Assembly (NCBI GenBank): GCA_963691655.1
Contig: OY829328.1
Coordinates: forward strand, 77,938,400 to 78,002,399
Reading direction: 5' to 3'
DNA from: Toxonevra muliebris
Taxonomy: Eukaryota > Arthropoda > Insecta > Diptera > Pallopteridae
DNA: 64,000 nucleotides
In this document: piece after piece, positions 1-12,300 of the stretch
Numbering within the stretch: position 1 is the first letter of the stretch
Layout of the letters: each line of letters starts with the position of its first letter
Program-made: the position numbers and the translations under genes
Notes under the pieces: model-generated
The model's input: only the letters and a program-made list of their open reading frames with translations
Told to the model about the DNA's origin: nothing
The model's database searches: none

Positions 1-2810
1 GAAATTACAATGCTGAAAAGTTAGCAATTTTGAATTGCCTACTAGTTTTTTAAACTTTTAAAAATAAAACTAAATCCTTTTCAAAAACTTGTATTTTTAA
101 TTTATTTTCTTTTTTATTGTTGTTGTTGTTGTTTTTTGTTTTAAATGTATTTACGATGCTCATACAATCTAGTAATAAGTACTAAATCATTTATTTACGA
201 ATAACACATTAATATTTTGTTTTTTTTTTTTTTGTTTTTTTAATTTTTGCATTAATAACTACATAATATTATTTTAATTTTATTTCTGTTTGTTTTTTTT
301 TTTTCTTTTTTATAAGTTACAAAAATCTTTGTTTTCATGTTTGTGATTTTTTTTTTGTTTTTTTATTTTTATTATTACTATTAAATAAAGATATTTTTTT
401 ATTTATATATATTTATAATTATGTGTATATATATGATTTAGTATAAATACGATATGCGCTTAGGATAGATACAAGAATCAATTTTACAATTATTTACAAT
501 AGAAAAAAAGTCTATTTTACAGGATCATCATCATTATCATTAATCAGCAACAATTGCAAGTTTGAATAAATACATTTTTTTATTTTATTTTTGTTTGTGT
601 TTGGAAATTTTTTATTTAAATATTGTATTTAATTATTTCAGTTTTTTTTTTTTAATATTTAATATTATTTTTTTATTTATTTATTTATTTTAATTTTTTT
701 TTTAAATAATGAAATGTTGGTTTTTGTCAATTAGTTTTTATATTTTTTTTTTATTATTATTAGTATTAGTTTTTATTTCGTTTAATTTATATTTTAAGAG
801 TAGAAGTTAGAAGGCACAATTTCAATATAGTAATTTTTAAAAAAAAATTATTATTTTGCATTTTAAATCTAATTGTCAAATGTTTTTTTTTTTTTTATTT
901 TTTATTAATTTGGCGGCATACACAAAACACTAAAAAAAAAAAAAAAAATATTTATGTGTTTTTTATATTTTTGTTTTTATTTATAGCAAATATAAAAAAA
1001 AAATTAAATTTAAAATATTTATCTGTTTTTATAAATATTTTTTTTTTTATTTATAGCTAATTTAAAACAAAATTTTTTTTTTTTAATTTATTTAAAAAAA
1101 AGTATAATTTTTATTCAATTTGTATATATTTATATAACAGTGATTTTTAATCAGGATATGTTTTTTTTTATTTTTTTTTTTTATATTTATAAATTTATTT
1201 TAGCTTCTTATTTTTTTTTTTGTTATTTGAAATTATAAATGCATTGAAAAAAGCTTAATTTTTTTTATACAAAAATATATATGGAATGGCATTCAAAGAA
1301 AAAAGAAAATTAAATACTAAAACTTTATAGTTAGTTATAAAATTTAAAAACAATAAAACAATTGGGTCATTCCATAACGAAAAGGATTAATGACGTTAAA
1401 TATGCCTTAGAGGCTTGTGGGAGGAAAAAGGATTATGTAAACATAGCAGGAGTTGATTGTTTCTTGTCTGGCAGGAAATATGTAAGAATATGTTTAAATC
1501 CACTAAAGGGGAAAGGCAGGGGTTAAGAGACACCAGCAGGCACAGAGATTTCTTAAGAGGAAGGGAAGCAGATTTCAAGTTTTTCGTCTATTAAACTTTT
1601 TTTTTTATTCATTTGACCCCATTCGCCCCCCACCCCCATACCCCGCCTTCCTAAGGACTCCGTAAGATTTAAGGATATATCTATCGATCTGTTACCGAAT
1701 GAAGTTTGAGAAAAATTTTTATTTGATTTAAATAAATTTAGTAATTTTTAGTTAACAATCCAATGTTGGCAGTGATAGATGTGTTAAAAATATTCTGAAG
1801 CGGATTTTAGATGATATTGCGGAAGAGAGAGAGAGAGAGCTCTGTAGAGCATAAGGCCCTAAACTTTAGTGAAGCTATTAAAATTATATGAATTTTTTTT
1901 GGAGATCTGAATCATGACATAATAATAACGATGAATAACCAGAAAAACTCTAAACGAATATAAATGTCAAAAGGTGCTGACCATTCCCCCCCCCCTCCCC
2001 CTCCTTTGAATTTCTGAGTGTATGACTTTTACAAAAATTTTTATTATTTATTAGTTGAAAAAAATTAATTTTTTTGGAGGAAAAAATTTACTTTTTGAAA
2101 CAAAAGTTCATTATTTCCAATTTGAGAAACCCAGCGCAACCTTAAAAATTTTTTATTCTATTTACAACGCTGCCCAGAGTTGCATTTCTTCATATACTTC
2201 ATTGAGGGGAAAGTCTAATCAAGTGACGAAAAATGCATCATGGATTTTAAGCCTTTCAGAGCACACCAACGAATAGAGTCTGACAAGAGTTAAACGCTTT
2301 TGCATTTTATTCAAAACAAAAACCGATTAATGTCTAATATTGTTCTTGTTGTAATGAGGAATAATGCAATTCGAATAACTCAATTTTTCACAAATTTTTT
2401 ATTTGATATTAAAAGGTTTAAGTCTGAAGTAAAATATGATTTAAATAAAAAGAGAGCTGTGTGTGATTCCCATCCTTTACTTATTCTGCTTTAAGTCGAA
2501 TTGAGTTTGATTCACAAACTGAGTTTAAGTTGGGTTGGAAAGTGGGAACTGAAGGAGTTGAAAATCACAAAATTTTAACAAAAAAGATTTTGATATTTTT
2601 GTTTAATTTTTTTTTTTAGATATAATTTTTAAATAATAACTAAATACATACATATAAAAGAAAAAATAATTAAAAATTAAATATTTAGCGAATAAAAACA
2701 ATTTTTTTTGTATTAACAAGCAGAAAAGTAGTTAGAAATTATGTATGCATTTAATTTTGAGCGTTCGTTTTTATTTTTTTTTTTTTTGGCAAGATTTGCG
2801 CTTTTTTTTT
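1..2810. other. AT-rich non-coding DNA
   Basis: The first 1.2 kb is dominated by long T runs on the plus strand, with short unique stretches near 1380-2500. The short open frames here have no recognisable motifs and sit in simple sequence. I see no gene, RNA or intact transposon. It lies about 3.4 kb or more beyond the 3' end of the minus-strand Pgant gene, so it is probably intergenic or distal 3' flank. Confidence 0.5.
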
Positions 2811-2811
2811 G

Positions 2812-4750
2812 TTGAATTTTTTTAAATAAAATTTTTAACTAAAATTTTGAAATTTATTAAATAAAATTTTGAAATTTTTTAACTAAAATTTTTAAATTTT
2901 TCAAATAAAATTTTTAACTGAATTTTTTAATATTATTTAAATAAAATTTTTAAATTTTATTTAAACGAAATGAAAAAAATTTTAAATTTTATTTAAACAA
3001 ATTTTGAAATTTTATTTAGACAAAATTTTTAAATTTTTTTTAAACAAAATTTGGGATTTTATTTAAACAAAATTTGGAATTTTATTTAAAAAAAAATTTG
3101 GAGTTTTATTTAAACAAAATTTGGAATTTCTTTTAAACAAAATTTTAATTTTATTTTAAAAAAATGTTTAGATTTTATTTAAACAAAATGTTTATACTTT
3201 TTTAAACAAAACTTTTAAATTTTATTTAAACAAAATTTTTAAATTTTATTTAAACAAATTTGGAATTTTATTTAAACAAAATTTTAATTTTATTTAAACA
3301 AATTTGGAATTTTATTTAAACAAAATTTTGAAATTTTATTTGAACAAAATTTTGAAATTTTATTTAAACAAAATTTTTATACTTTTTTTAAACAAAAATT
3401 TTTAAATTTTATTTTAAACAAATTTTTAATTTTATTTAAACAAATTTTTGATTTCATTTAAACAAATTTTTAATTTTATTTAAGGAAATTTTTAATTTTA
3501 TTTAAACAAATTTTTAATTTTATTTAGACAAATTTTAAATTTTTAATTTTATTTAAAGAAATTTTTAATTTTATTTAAACAAATTTTTAATTTTATTTAA
3601 ACAAAATTTTTAAAGTTAATTTAAACAAATTTTTAATTTTATTTAAACAAATTTTTAATTTTATTTAAAGAAATTTTTAAATTTTATTTAAACAAGTTTC
3701 CAATTTTATTTAATCAAATTTTATTTAAACAAAATTTTTAAATTTTATTTAAACAAATTTTTAATTTTATTTAAACAAATTTTTAATTTTATTTAAACAA
3801 ATTTTTAATTTTATTTAAACAAAATTTTTAAACTTTATTTAAACAAAATTTTTAAATTTTATTTGAACAAATTTGGAATTTTATTTAAATAAAATTTTGA
3901 AATTTTATTTGAACAAATTTTTAATTTTATTTAAACAAACTTTTAGTTTTATTTAAACAAATTTTTAATTTTATTTAAAAAAAATTTTTAATTTTATTTA
4001 AACAAAATTTTTAAACTTTATTTAAACAAAATTTTTAAATTTTATTTGAACAAATTTGGAATTTTATTTAAATAAAATTTTGAAATTTTATTTGAACATA
4101 ATTTTGAAATTTTATTTAAACAAATTTTTAATTTTATTTAAACAAACTTTTAGTTTTATTTAAACAAATTTTTAATTTTATTTAAAAAAAATTTTTAATT
4201 TTATTTAAACAAAATTTTTAAATTTTATTTAAACAAATTTTTAATTTTATTTAAACAAATTTTTAATTTTATTTAAACAAATTTTTAATTTTATTTAAAC
4301 AAATTTTTAATTTTATTTAAACAAATTTTTAATTTTATTTAAAGAAATTTTTAAATTTTATTTAAACAAATTTTAAATTTTATTTAAAGAAATTTTTAAT
4401 TTTATTTAAACAAATTTTTAATTTTATTTAAACAAATTTTTAATTTTATTTAAAAAAATTTTTAATTTTATTTAAAAAAATTTTTAATTTTATTTAAACA
4501 AACTTTTAATTTTATTTAAACAAAATTTTTATACATTTTTAAACAAAATTTTTAAATTTTATTTAAAGAAAAAAATTTACTTTTATTTATACAAAATTTT
4601 TAAATTTTATTTAAACAAAATTTTTGAATTTTATTTAAACAAATTTTTTAGTTTTATTTAAACAAATTTTTTAGTTTTATTTAAACAAAATTTTGAAATT
4701 TTTTTAAAATAAAATTTTGAAAGTTTTTAAACTAAAATTTTTTAATTTTT
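2812..4750. repeat. 22-bp AT-rich tandem array
   Basis: About 1.9 kb consists of a degenerate unit close to AAATTTTTAATTTTATTTAAAC, repeated with small indels and substitutions. The borders decay into AAATAAAATTTTGAAATTTT variants. The array contains almost no C or G apart from the single C of each unit. It has no coding potential. Confidence 0.85.
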
Positions 4751-4844
4751 TAACCAAATTTCATAATTTTTTTATTCTAAAATGAAAAAACACAAAAAAA
4801 AGAACTAAAATAATAAACAAAAATAAATATAATGACCAGAGCAA

Positions 4845-4990
4845 ATAAAAATATGATAGAAAAACATTTTTATCTGTAGTTAGCATTATTTTTTTTTTAT
4901 TTTTAACATTTTTTAAGTCTTTCTGTTTTTTCTAATAGCAAACATGGACAGAAATTATAAAAATTAAATTTGTAACTCCAAAATCAAAAT
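4845..4990. repeat. MITE-like fragment sharing an ACATTTTTATCTGTAGTTAGCA core
   Basis: The stretch around 4860-4890 (GAAAAACATTTTTATCTGTAGTTAGCATT, read in parts) closely matches one at 35095-35125 and shares a TAGTTAGCATT core with 31880-31895. It is likely a degraded copy of the small hairpin element described at 35065-35265. The ends are unclear. Confidence 0.4.
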
Positions 4991-6179
4991 TTACTAAGTT
5001 TTTCAAACATATTTTTGTCTGCTTTGATAACTTAATAAAAAAAAAACAAAATTCAACAAAGCAAAAAAAAAGGAATCCTTTTTTTTTAATAGAAAATATA
5101 GAAATATATAAAAATTTATGGTTTTTAATTAAATATATATATATTTTTTTTTTTTTTCAATAAAAAATGTTACTACTTAATTTTAAGCAGGAATGGAATC
5201 TTAAGGTATCACTAACCTCTCACAGATATTTATTTTATTATTAATTAATTTATTTATTTAATTTTTTTAATTTATTATCGTTATGTGGTTAGTTTTACAC
5301 ATACAATACATGCCAAACTATTAATCAAAAAACTAAAGTTTGGCAATAATTACAGAAAAGAATTTTTATTTTTTTAGTATGTTTTTTTACTCTTTTGAAA
5401 TATTAAATTTTCAATTCATTAATTTTTTTATTGACTATTATTTTTATTTATTTTTTTTACTAATGATTCAAGCTTTATGCACATGTATGTTTTAAACTAT
5501 AAATCATAGTTAATTTACATTTATTTATGCCCTACAAGTAAATGCAATTTATTTTGACTAAATTGTTTTATTTCTATTTTTTTCACAGATTTTTTTTTAG
5601 ATTTTTTCTTTTCTGTTTTTGTGCATATTTCACAATTGAATTATAATAAAAATATTATTATTATTATTATTATTATTAAGTAATTACATATTTATTACAT
5701 AATTACTTACTTTTTTTTTTTTTTGCTTAACTATTAATTAAAATTAACTATCAACTTAATAACTACTGTACAACAGTCGCTCATTTTTCATAGTTATGCA
5801 TGTGTTTTTTATATGTATGTGTATATGTATTTTAGTTATAAATTTAAGTACAATATCTATACTAAATGTTTTTTCGTTTTTTTCTTTTTTATAGATAATA
5901 AAAAATACAAATTTATAATATATAATAATAATAATAATTTTATCATTCTTTTTGTCACTTTATATTTTAAAGCCATGGATAATTATGTCCATATTGCACT
6001 TTTTGTTGTTGCTGTTGTTGTTGCTTTTGTTTTAGCTTTTGTTGCATCATTGTTTGTGATTGCAGTTGTTGTTTTGGTTGTTGTTGTTGCAGCGATTTTC
6101 TTTTATATATATGTATTTTTTGTTATTTTCTACGTTTATGCGTTGATATAAAATTTGTGCCATTGGCATAAACATAACC
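4991..6179. other. AT-rich flank including the Pgant 3' UTR
   Basis: This is the region immediately downstream of the Pgant stop codon in minus-strand sense, so its right part must be 3' UTR. Several TTTATT words on the plus strand (for example near 5690) could be AATAAA polyadenylation signals, but none is clearly favoured. An (ATT)n microsatellite lies at about 5655-5680. The open frame at 5813-6151 on the plus strand encodes only Phe/Val/Ala-rich simple sequence and is not supported as a gene. Confidence 0.5.
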
Positions 6180-6341
6180 TCACAATTTCGATGGATCATA
6201 ATTTTCCAAACGCCATTGTTGCCTTAAATTCTTTGTATTACATTCTTCCATTAAGACTTTATCCTTTTTCTCTGTGATTGTTAAACATTTATCGGAAGAT
6301 CCATGACGTAGTTGTCGCGTTTGATTGTTGAATGTCCAGAA
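6180..6341 (-). CDS. Pgant9: Pgant9 terminal exon: gamma-repeat and stop
   Basis: 53 codons plus TGA (6182-6180). A strong acceptor (15 T then CAG) precedes [39 protein letters not shown] and [14 protein letters not shown]. The gamma repeat has QQW but its CLD position reads CLT, so the sugar-contacting Asp is absent and this repeat probably does not bind GalNAc. The 3' UTR continues to lower coordinates. A 4.7 kb intron separates it from the beta exon. Confidence 0.93.
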   Translation of the reverse strand, partial: FWTFNNQTRQLRHGSSDKCLTITEKKDKVLMEECNTKNLRQQWRLENYDPSKL

Positions 6342-9300
6342 CTGAAAAAAAAAAAAAAATTGAAAAGTTAAAAAAATATTAGAAATATTGTTTTATAAAT
6401 ATTTGTTTAAATTTAAAATAAAGGAGCAGGTCTTATTTGGGACTAGAGCTGATATTTACTGAAGCCGAAGTGTATGACTTATAAAGACGAGGACAAGAAA
6501 CAAACCAGAAAATTATCTACAAACTCAATAGATTTAGAACAGGCTATGGATTATTTTTTGAGTCAGCTGAAGTTATCATATCGACGAAAGGATCCAAGAG
6601 TGAAGGGGAGGGTCGAGTTGCGTTAAAATTCCTTCCTTATCGAGCAAAATCTCATACATTTGGATTGCGGGACATGAATCAATCAGAAAAAAACAATTGA
6701 AGGGACGAGAAATTAGGAAATCCCTTACTTAGAAAATCTCTGGATCAACCAGACGATGTATGTAAATATAAATTTGTAGTGATAACTAGCTGACTTGTTC
6801 TATAATTTTCGATATTAGCTATGTATCTAAGTTGATAAAGTTACAGTCAAAAATTAAATTTAGAGTTTTCTGGTGTTCAGTGACCTACAATAAAATTTTA
6901 TGAGGAACATTTCTTTAGAGCATATACTTCATATTTGAGCCTAACTAATGAGTTAAAAAGACAAGTTCTTGAGGAAAACCCAAAAAAAATAGACACACAA
7001 GAAAGAGCATAACATAGAATAATATTTCTCATATAATTTTATTAGAAGTCCCTGAACACTTAAACCATTTTAGATGCAAAACAAACGAAAATATTTTAGT
7101 CTAGCATTATCTATTTTCAGAACTCTATAATTCTTGAATAAATTGAGTTTCGATGGCCAGTGTAATTGAACATGGTAACTTCAGTATTTATTATCTCAAC
7201 AAAATGAGTCTTGTGAAAATACTTTCCCGATAGGAGGCTTAGAGGAGTATAAATATAGTCCACATCATTGTTAAAAAAAAAGCCATAGTCGAAAATAAAT
7301 GGTTCCGATAATTCTTGATTTAGTTATGTGGAAAGAACCTTACGGAAAATGGAACCGGTTCTGGAACCTATCACGTTACGAGTTCTTTAATTTTGAAACC
7401 AGTTCCAAGTTGAGGTACGTTTTCAAGGCTCGAATTGGTGCCTGCAGATTATAGAGTAACGCACTTATTCACTGAGCATTATTTTTTTTCGATTAGTATG
7501 ATAGACAAAGAACAGAGTGACGCAGCGGGCAAATCGAAAGAGAACCACTCTGTGCTATTACAAAAAAGATGCAAGATTAAACAAATAAAAATACTGAGCA
7601 CAAAAGAAAACTTTGCCACGACACCAACGAGTCAGTGTGTAGCTCAGATGAATGTCCACTTCATTCGCAAGAACCGAAGATGACATTTGTTTTTTTTTTT
7701 TTAATTTATAAAGAATTTAAGAAGCACCCAAACAGAAATGAGGAAGAATAAGCTCCGACTTATAACTAGCGTCAGGCAGAATAGTAAAATATGAGTTTCA
7801 GGTCACACAGTGTTATCATTAGGCTAAAAACCCTGGGATATTCGGATCATAGGCATATTTGAGATTTTGCTAAATTATAGAGTAACTCTCGGATCAATAA
7901 CTAGACTACAATCCAGACCGAAAATTAGTTCAATAATCTGATAGAAATTCGCACCGAAATTCAGACTAAGATTCACACCAAAATTTAGTATGAAAATCAG
8001 TTCAAAATTCAAATAAAAAATAATAGCAAAATTCAGACGAAAACTCAGAACAAAAGGATACCAAATTTAAACCAAAAATTATACCAAAATTTTAACCAAA
8101 CACCGGCCAGAAGGGGCCGAAATTCAATACAAAATTTAGACCAAAAATAGCCTAAACATTAAATTAAAATTCAAACCAAAAATCGGATGGAAATTCAGAC
8201 GAAAAATGTAAAATTCAGACTGAATGTCAGACCAAAATTAAGTCCAAAATTCAGAACAAAAATTAGAACGAAAAAAAAACCCAAATACTAAACTAATTTT
8301 CAAAATAAAAATTCATCCAAAATTCAGACTAAAACTCAGACTAAAACTCAGACTAAAACTCAGACGGAAATGCAGTCTAAAAGTCAAACTAAAAATCAAA
8401 TCAAAATGCAGATCCAACCAAACTCAGATGAAAAACCAGAAACTAGAAACAAGCAACCACATTTTTGGGGAAGGGCTTCAGCTTCCATAGTCCACCCTAA
8501 GAATGCGGCACTGAGTTTGATCAAGTTGGTATCATTTGAAAAGAGTTTATAGAGTTTAAAGCTTCTAGTTTATGAAAAATGTATCTACTTGAGAAAACTG
8601 AAAAACTTACATCTAATAACCGAGATCTCTTTCATCCAGAACAGATACAAGTATATGGAAAAGTCGATTAGCGGATCAAAATGGGAAGGGGGATTTGTGG
8701 CTCGCCCCTTGCCCTCCCTTTACCGTTGAAATTTTCATAAATTTTGATTGTGATGAATGAAAAAAAATGTTTAAACTCCTCATCCCACCCTTTACGACAT
8801 CTTTGGATTCGCTAGTGGGAGAGTTTAGAACTCTGATTTCTGTGGCACCGTTAGGTAGTAGTAGTTACCTTTTGTGCTTTCTATGAAACGAAGTAAGTCT
8901 CTGATTTCAGAAGGGTTCTCCCAGACTTCTATGTCTGCCAGCTGCTAAAGCCTTACATATAAGGTGGAAGATTGTTTCTTCTTTCTCTTCGTTCCTGCGG
9001 CTTCGGCAGAAATCATTATATGGAAGGCCTAGTCTACGGGCATATTTGCCAGTTGGGCAGAGGTCTGGTTAAAATACTGATTGAATGCTGTGATTGTCTC
9101 ATTCAAAGACGATCCACTTTGTAGGGCAACTATAGAGTTATTTATAAAACATTGGAGAGCTTTTAACGCCGCTCTGCTTGGAAGAAGCGGCAGTGACCAA
9201 GGAATTAAAAGTGCGTTGAAATATTCTGTCGTTCAGAGTGAACTCCACCCCCAACCTTACCATCCAATTTCGAGCCATCAGTTTATGACTTTGTCAGGAA

Positions 9301-12300
9301 AAAACATGGCGATTTTGAGCGGTTGCAAGATGACAAAATTCTTGCATATTGCTGTTTGGAAATGTTAATCAGCTGTCTCCTCTTCGCTTGATATGAAGGA
9401 CAGTTTTTCGTATCTTGAGTAGCTCAGAAAGCGACTGACTTATTGGGTAGTTCTTTATGAACTAAACACCAAAACTATTTGTAATGGATAGCGAGGTGAA
9501 AAAAGGCAAAGAGGAAGGATTAGGTATGTTTGTTTCAACAGAAATTCTTTAGATTTAAAACCTGTAATCAAAATAACTGTGGTTTATACCAAAACCATGC
9601 TAACTAATTATATGCAAAAAGTTTATTTTTTATTAACCTTTTCAAGTCTACAGGGGTTACAATGTCTTAATTTATCGAAGCGGGTTTTTTTTCATCTTTA
9701 AAGGAGTTTACTTGGCGTTTGGAGACTTTTGATAGTATATCTATTCCGATAGTCTAAGAAATTAACACAATTATTGTTCTTCGTGTAAAGAGAAAAACCT
9801 AAGTGTATCTCAACAACTGAAATAATTAAGTCGATGGATGGAACTGATTCTGATGATTTTGGTAGACCGATTTCAGCTGTATTATGAAGCTAGCCCAAAC
9901 AACTTTCGTAAATTTTTTTTTAAAGAAAAACAAATTTTTGCTATTAGTTTCTATGCAATAATTAATATTCTCTGATGGTTCGAGAGAGAATCATTATTGA
10001 TATCAATTCAGACAGTAACGGGGTCTCAAAGCTTTGAAACTATGAAAGACAGCCAGTTGCCCTTCTTTTTGGTCCAGCACACACTTTTGTAGTATAAGTA
10101 AATATTTTACTGGGGCTATTCTAATGAAATGACAAGCCGCGAGGAAAAGCGGGCTAAAATTTATATAAGAGCAAAAGTGGAACAATTTAGTATCTCAGTG
10201 GAAGAACGGTACAAGTAATACGGTTTAGAGTGAAAATGAAACGACTTAAAAGTGAGAGCAAAAATGGTATAACTATTCTTTCAGAGCGAAAATAGAATAA
10301 TGATTTATTCCGTTTTTGTTCTGAACATATTTAGTTTCACTTTTGCTCTGAACATATTTCGTTTCACTTTTGCTCTGAACATATTTCGTTTCACTTTTGC
10401 TCTGAACATATTTAGTTTCACTTTTGCTCTGAACATATTTCGTTTCGCTTTTGCTCTTAAGTAAAATTATTCCACTTTTTTTCTAAACGTAAAAGTTATA
10501 CCACTTTTCCTCGCAACCCTCACACAAATATAAAATGGAATTATGGAAATAAAATGCACAACACATGCTCCACTATGTAATTTCTAATTTATAAAGAGTA
10601 GCATGCGCATTATTTATATGTGTTTCCCCCAAATGAATAAAATATTTGACTGGGAGAACAAATAATTCATTCGCCTAATCCTATCTAAAAAAAAAAAACA
10701 ATAAAAGGTAAGCAAGGAAATGCATAATCTCTTCAGTTTCAGCATAGCTCTGTATGTATTATAAATATGTACAATATTAAATTATGTACGGACATATATT
10801 AGAGTGAGAGCGTGAGTAAGATGCAAAAATAGCTACACTTTCTTCAAAGTTGAATTCCCTTAACATTCCGCAAATACATAAGACAAATGGAGGGAAAAAA
10901 CTATTCGTAACTACGATAAAAAAATAAAAATAAAATAAAACCCACAACTGCGTTCACACGCACGCCCACAGGTGCAAAAGTGAGCAAACGAATGAACAAA
11001 AGGACGAAAGGACGCATTAATAATAATCTCACTTACCTGATTTCCTTTAGAACCATGGCATGGATACAGTATTACATCATGTCCGGCATAATCAAGACAA
11101 GCTTCATCTCGTCGTATTTCGCCAGCTTTGCTTAACATCCAATACTATTTGTTTGGTTGTTGTTTTTGTTTTTGGTTGAGGATGGTATGATATTTTCGTA
11201 TATAAGGATGCGAACGATGCGTGGCACAATATCATAAATAAATAACAGCAAAGTAGTAATATAAAACAGTAGCAGTAGCAGGAGTAACAGCAGCAAATAT
11301 CATCATCGTATTGTTGTAAAAAGTAGAAAAAGTAAAACAGAAAAAAACAAAGTTAAAAAAAAAATGAATTAAATTTTATGTCGTAGAAAGCAAAAATGAA
11401 AGAAAACAAGAAATGCATGTATGAATAAAAAAAATTATAAATGTAATGAAATTGCAATGGAATACGATGATAAAACATATATATTATCATGATGATTTTG
11501 CTGAGATCTTAATGATGATTATGTTTAATATTTATATATTTTTATTTTTTTATTTTTTATTTCAGTTTCCTTTTACCGTGCAAAGAATAAAAAAAGAAAT
11601 AAACGTTAATTACAGTGGGTAGTGGAGAAGTGAAAAGATATCTGAGAGGCTGAGAGGAAAAGTGGTATAACTTTTAGGTTCAGGAAAAAGTGGAATAATT
11701 TTACTTAAGAGCAAAAGTGAAACGAAATATTTTCGGAGCAAAAGTGAAATGAAATATGTTCAGAGGAAAAACGGTATAAATCACTATGCTGTTTTTGCTC
11801 TGAAAGAATTGTTATACCATTTTTGCTCTTACCTTTAAGTCGTTTCATTTTCACTATAAGCCGTTCTTGCATTCATTAAGAGCAAAAGTGAAACGAAATA
11901 TGTTCGGAGCAAAAGTGAAATGAAATATGTTCAGAGGAAAAACGGTATAAATCACTATGCTGTTTTTGCTCTGAAAGAATTGTTATACCATTTTTGCTCT
12001 TACCTTACTAAATTATTAAATTAAATTATTAAATACTAAATTATTTTACTTTTGCTCTTATATAAATTTTATACCGTTTTTCCTCTCGGCCTGTTATTTG
12101 TAAAAAAAAATATGGACCCAGTCTCAAACAACGAATTATCTAGAACTGTTCTTACCCTAGGGGAAAATAATTCTATAAGGAATCTTCTGACAATGGTAAA
12201 AATGGACGATTCTGAGTCAGAACTTTCATTGATATTTTCGGATAACAGTCGGCTGTCGATGTTATTCCAATACCAGACCAACATCTATTGGTAGCCATCC

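Noticed and set aside
5813..6151. Membrane-like 112-residue protein on the plus strand
   Set aside because: The Phe/Val/Ala-rich sequence comes from TTG/GTT simple repeats and overlaps the Pgant 3' UTR in antisense, with no promoter or splice context.
9081..9368. 95-residue frame on the plus strand
   Set aside because: It lies antisense to the probable upstream extension of the non-LTR fossil at 8850-9070 and has no domain of its own.
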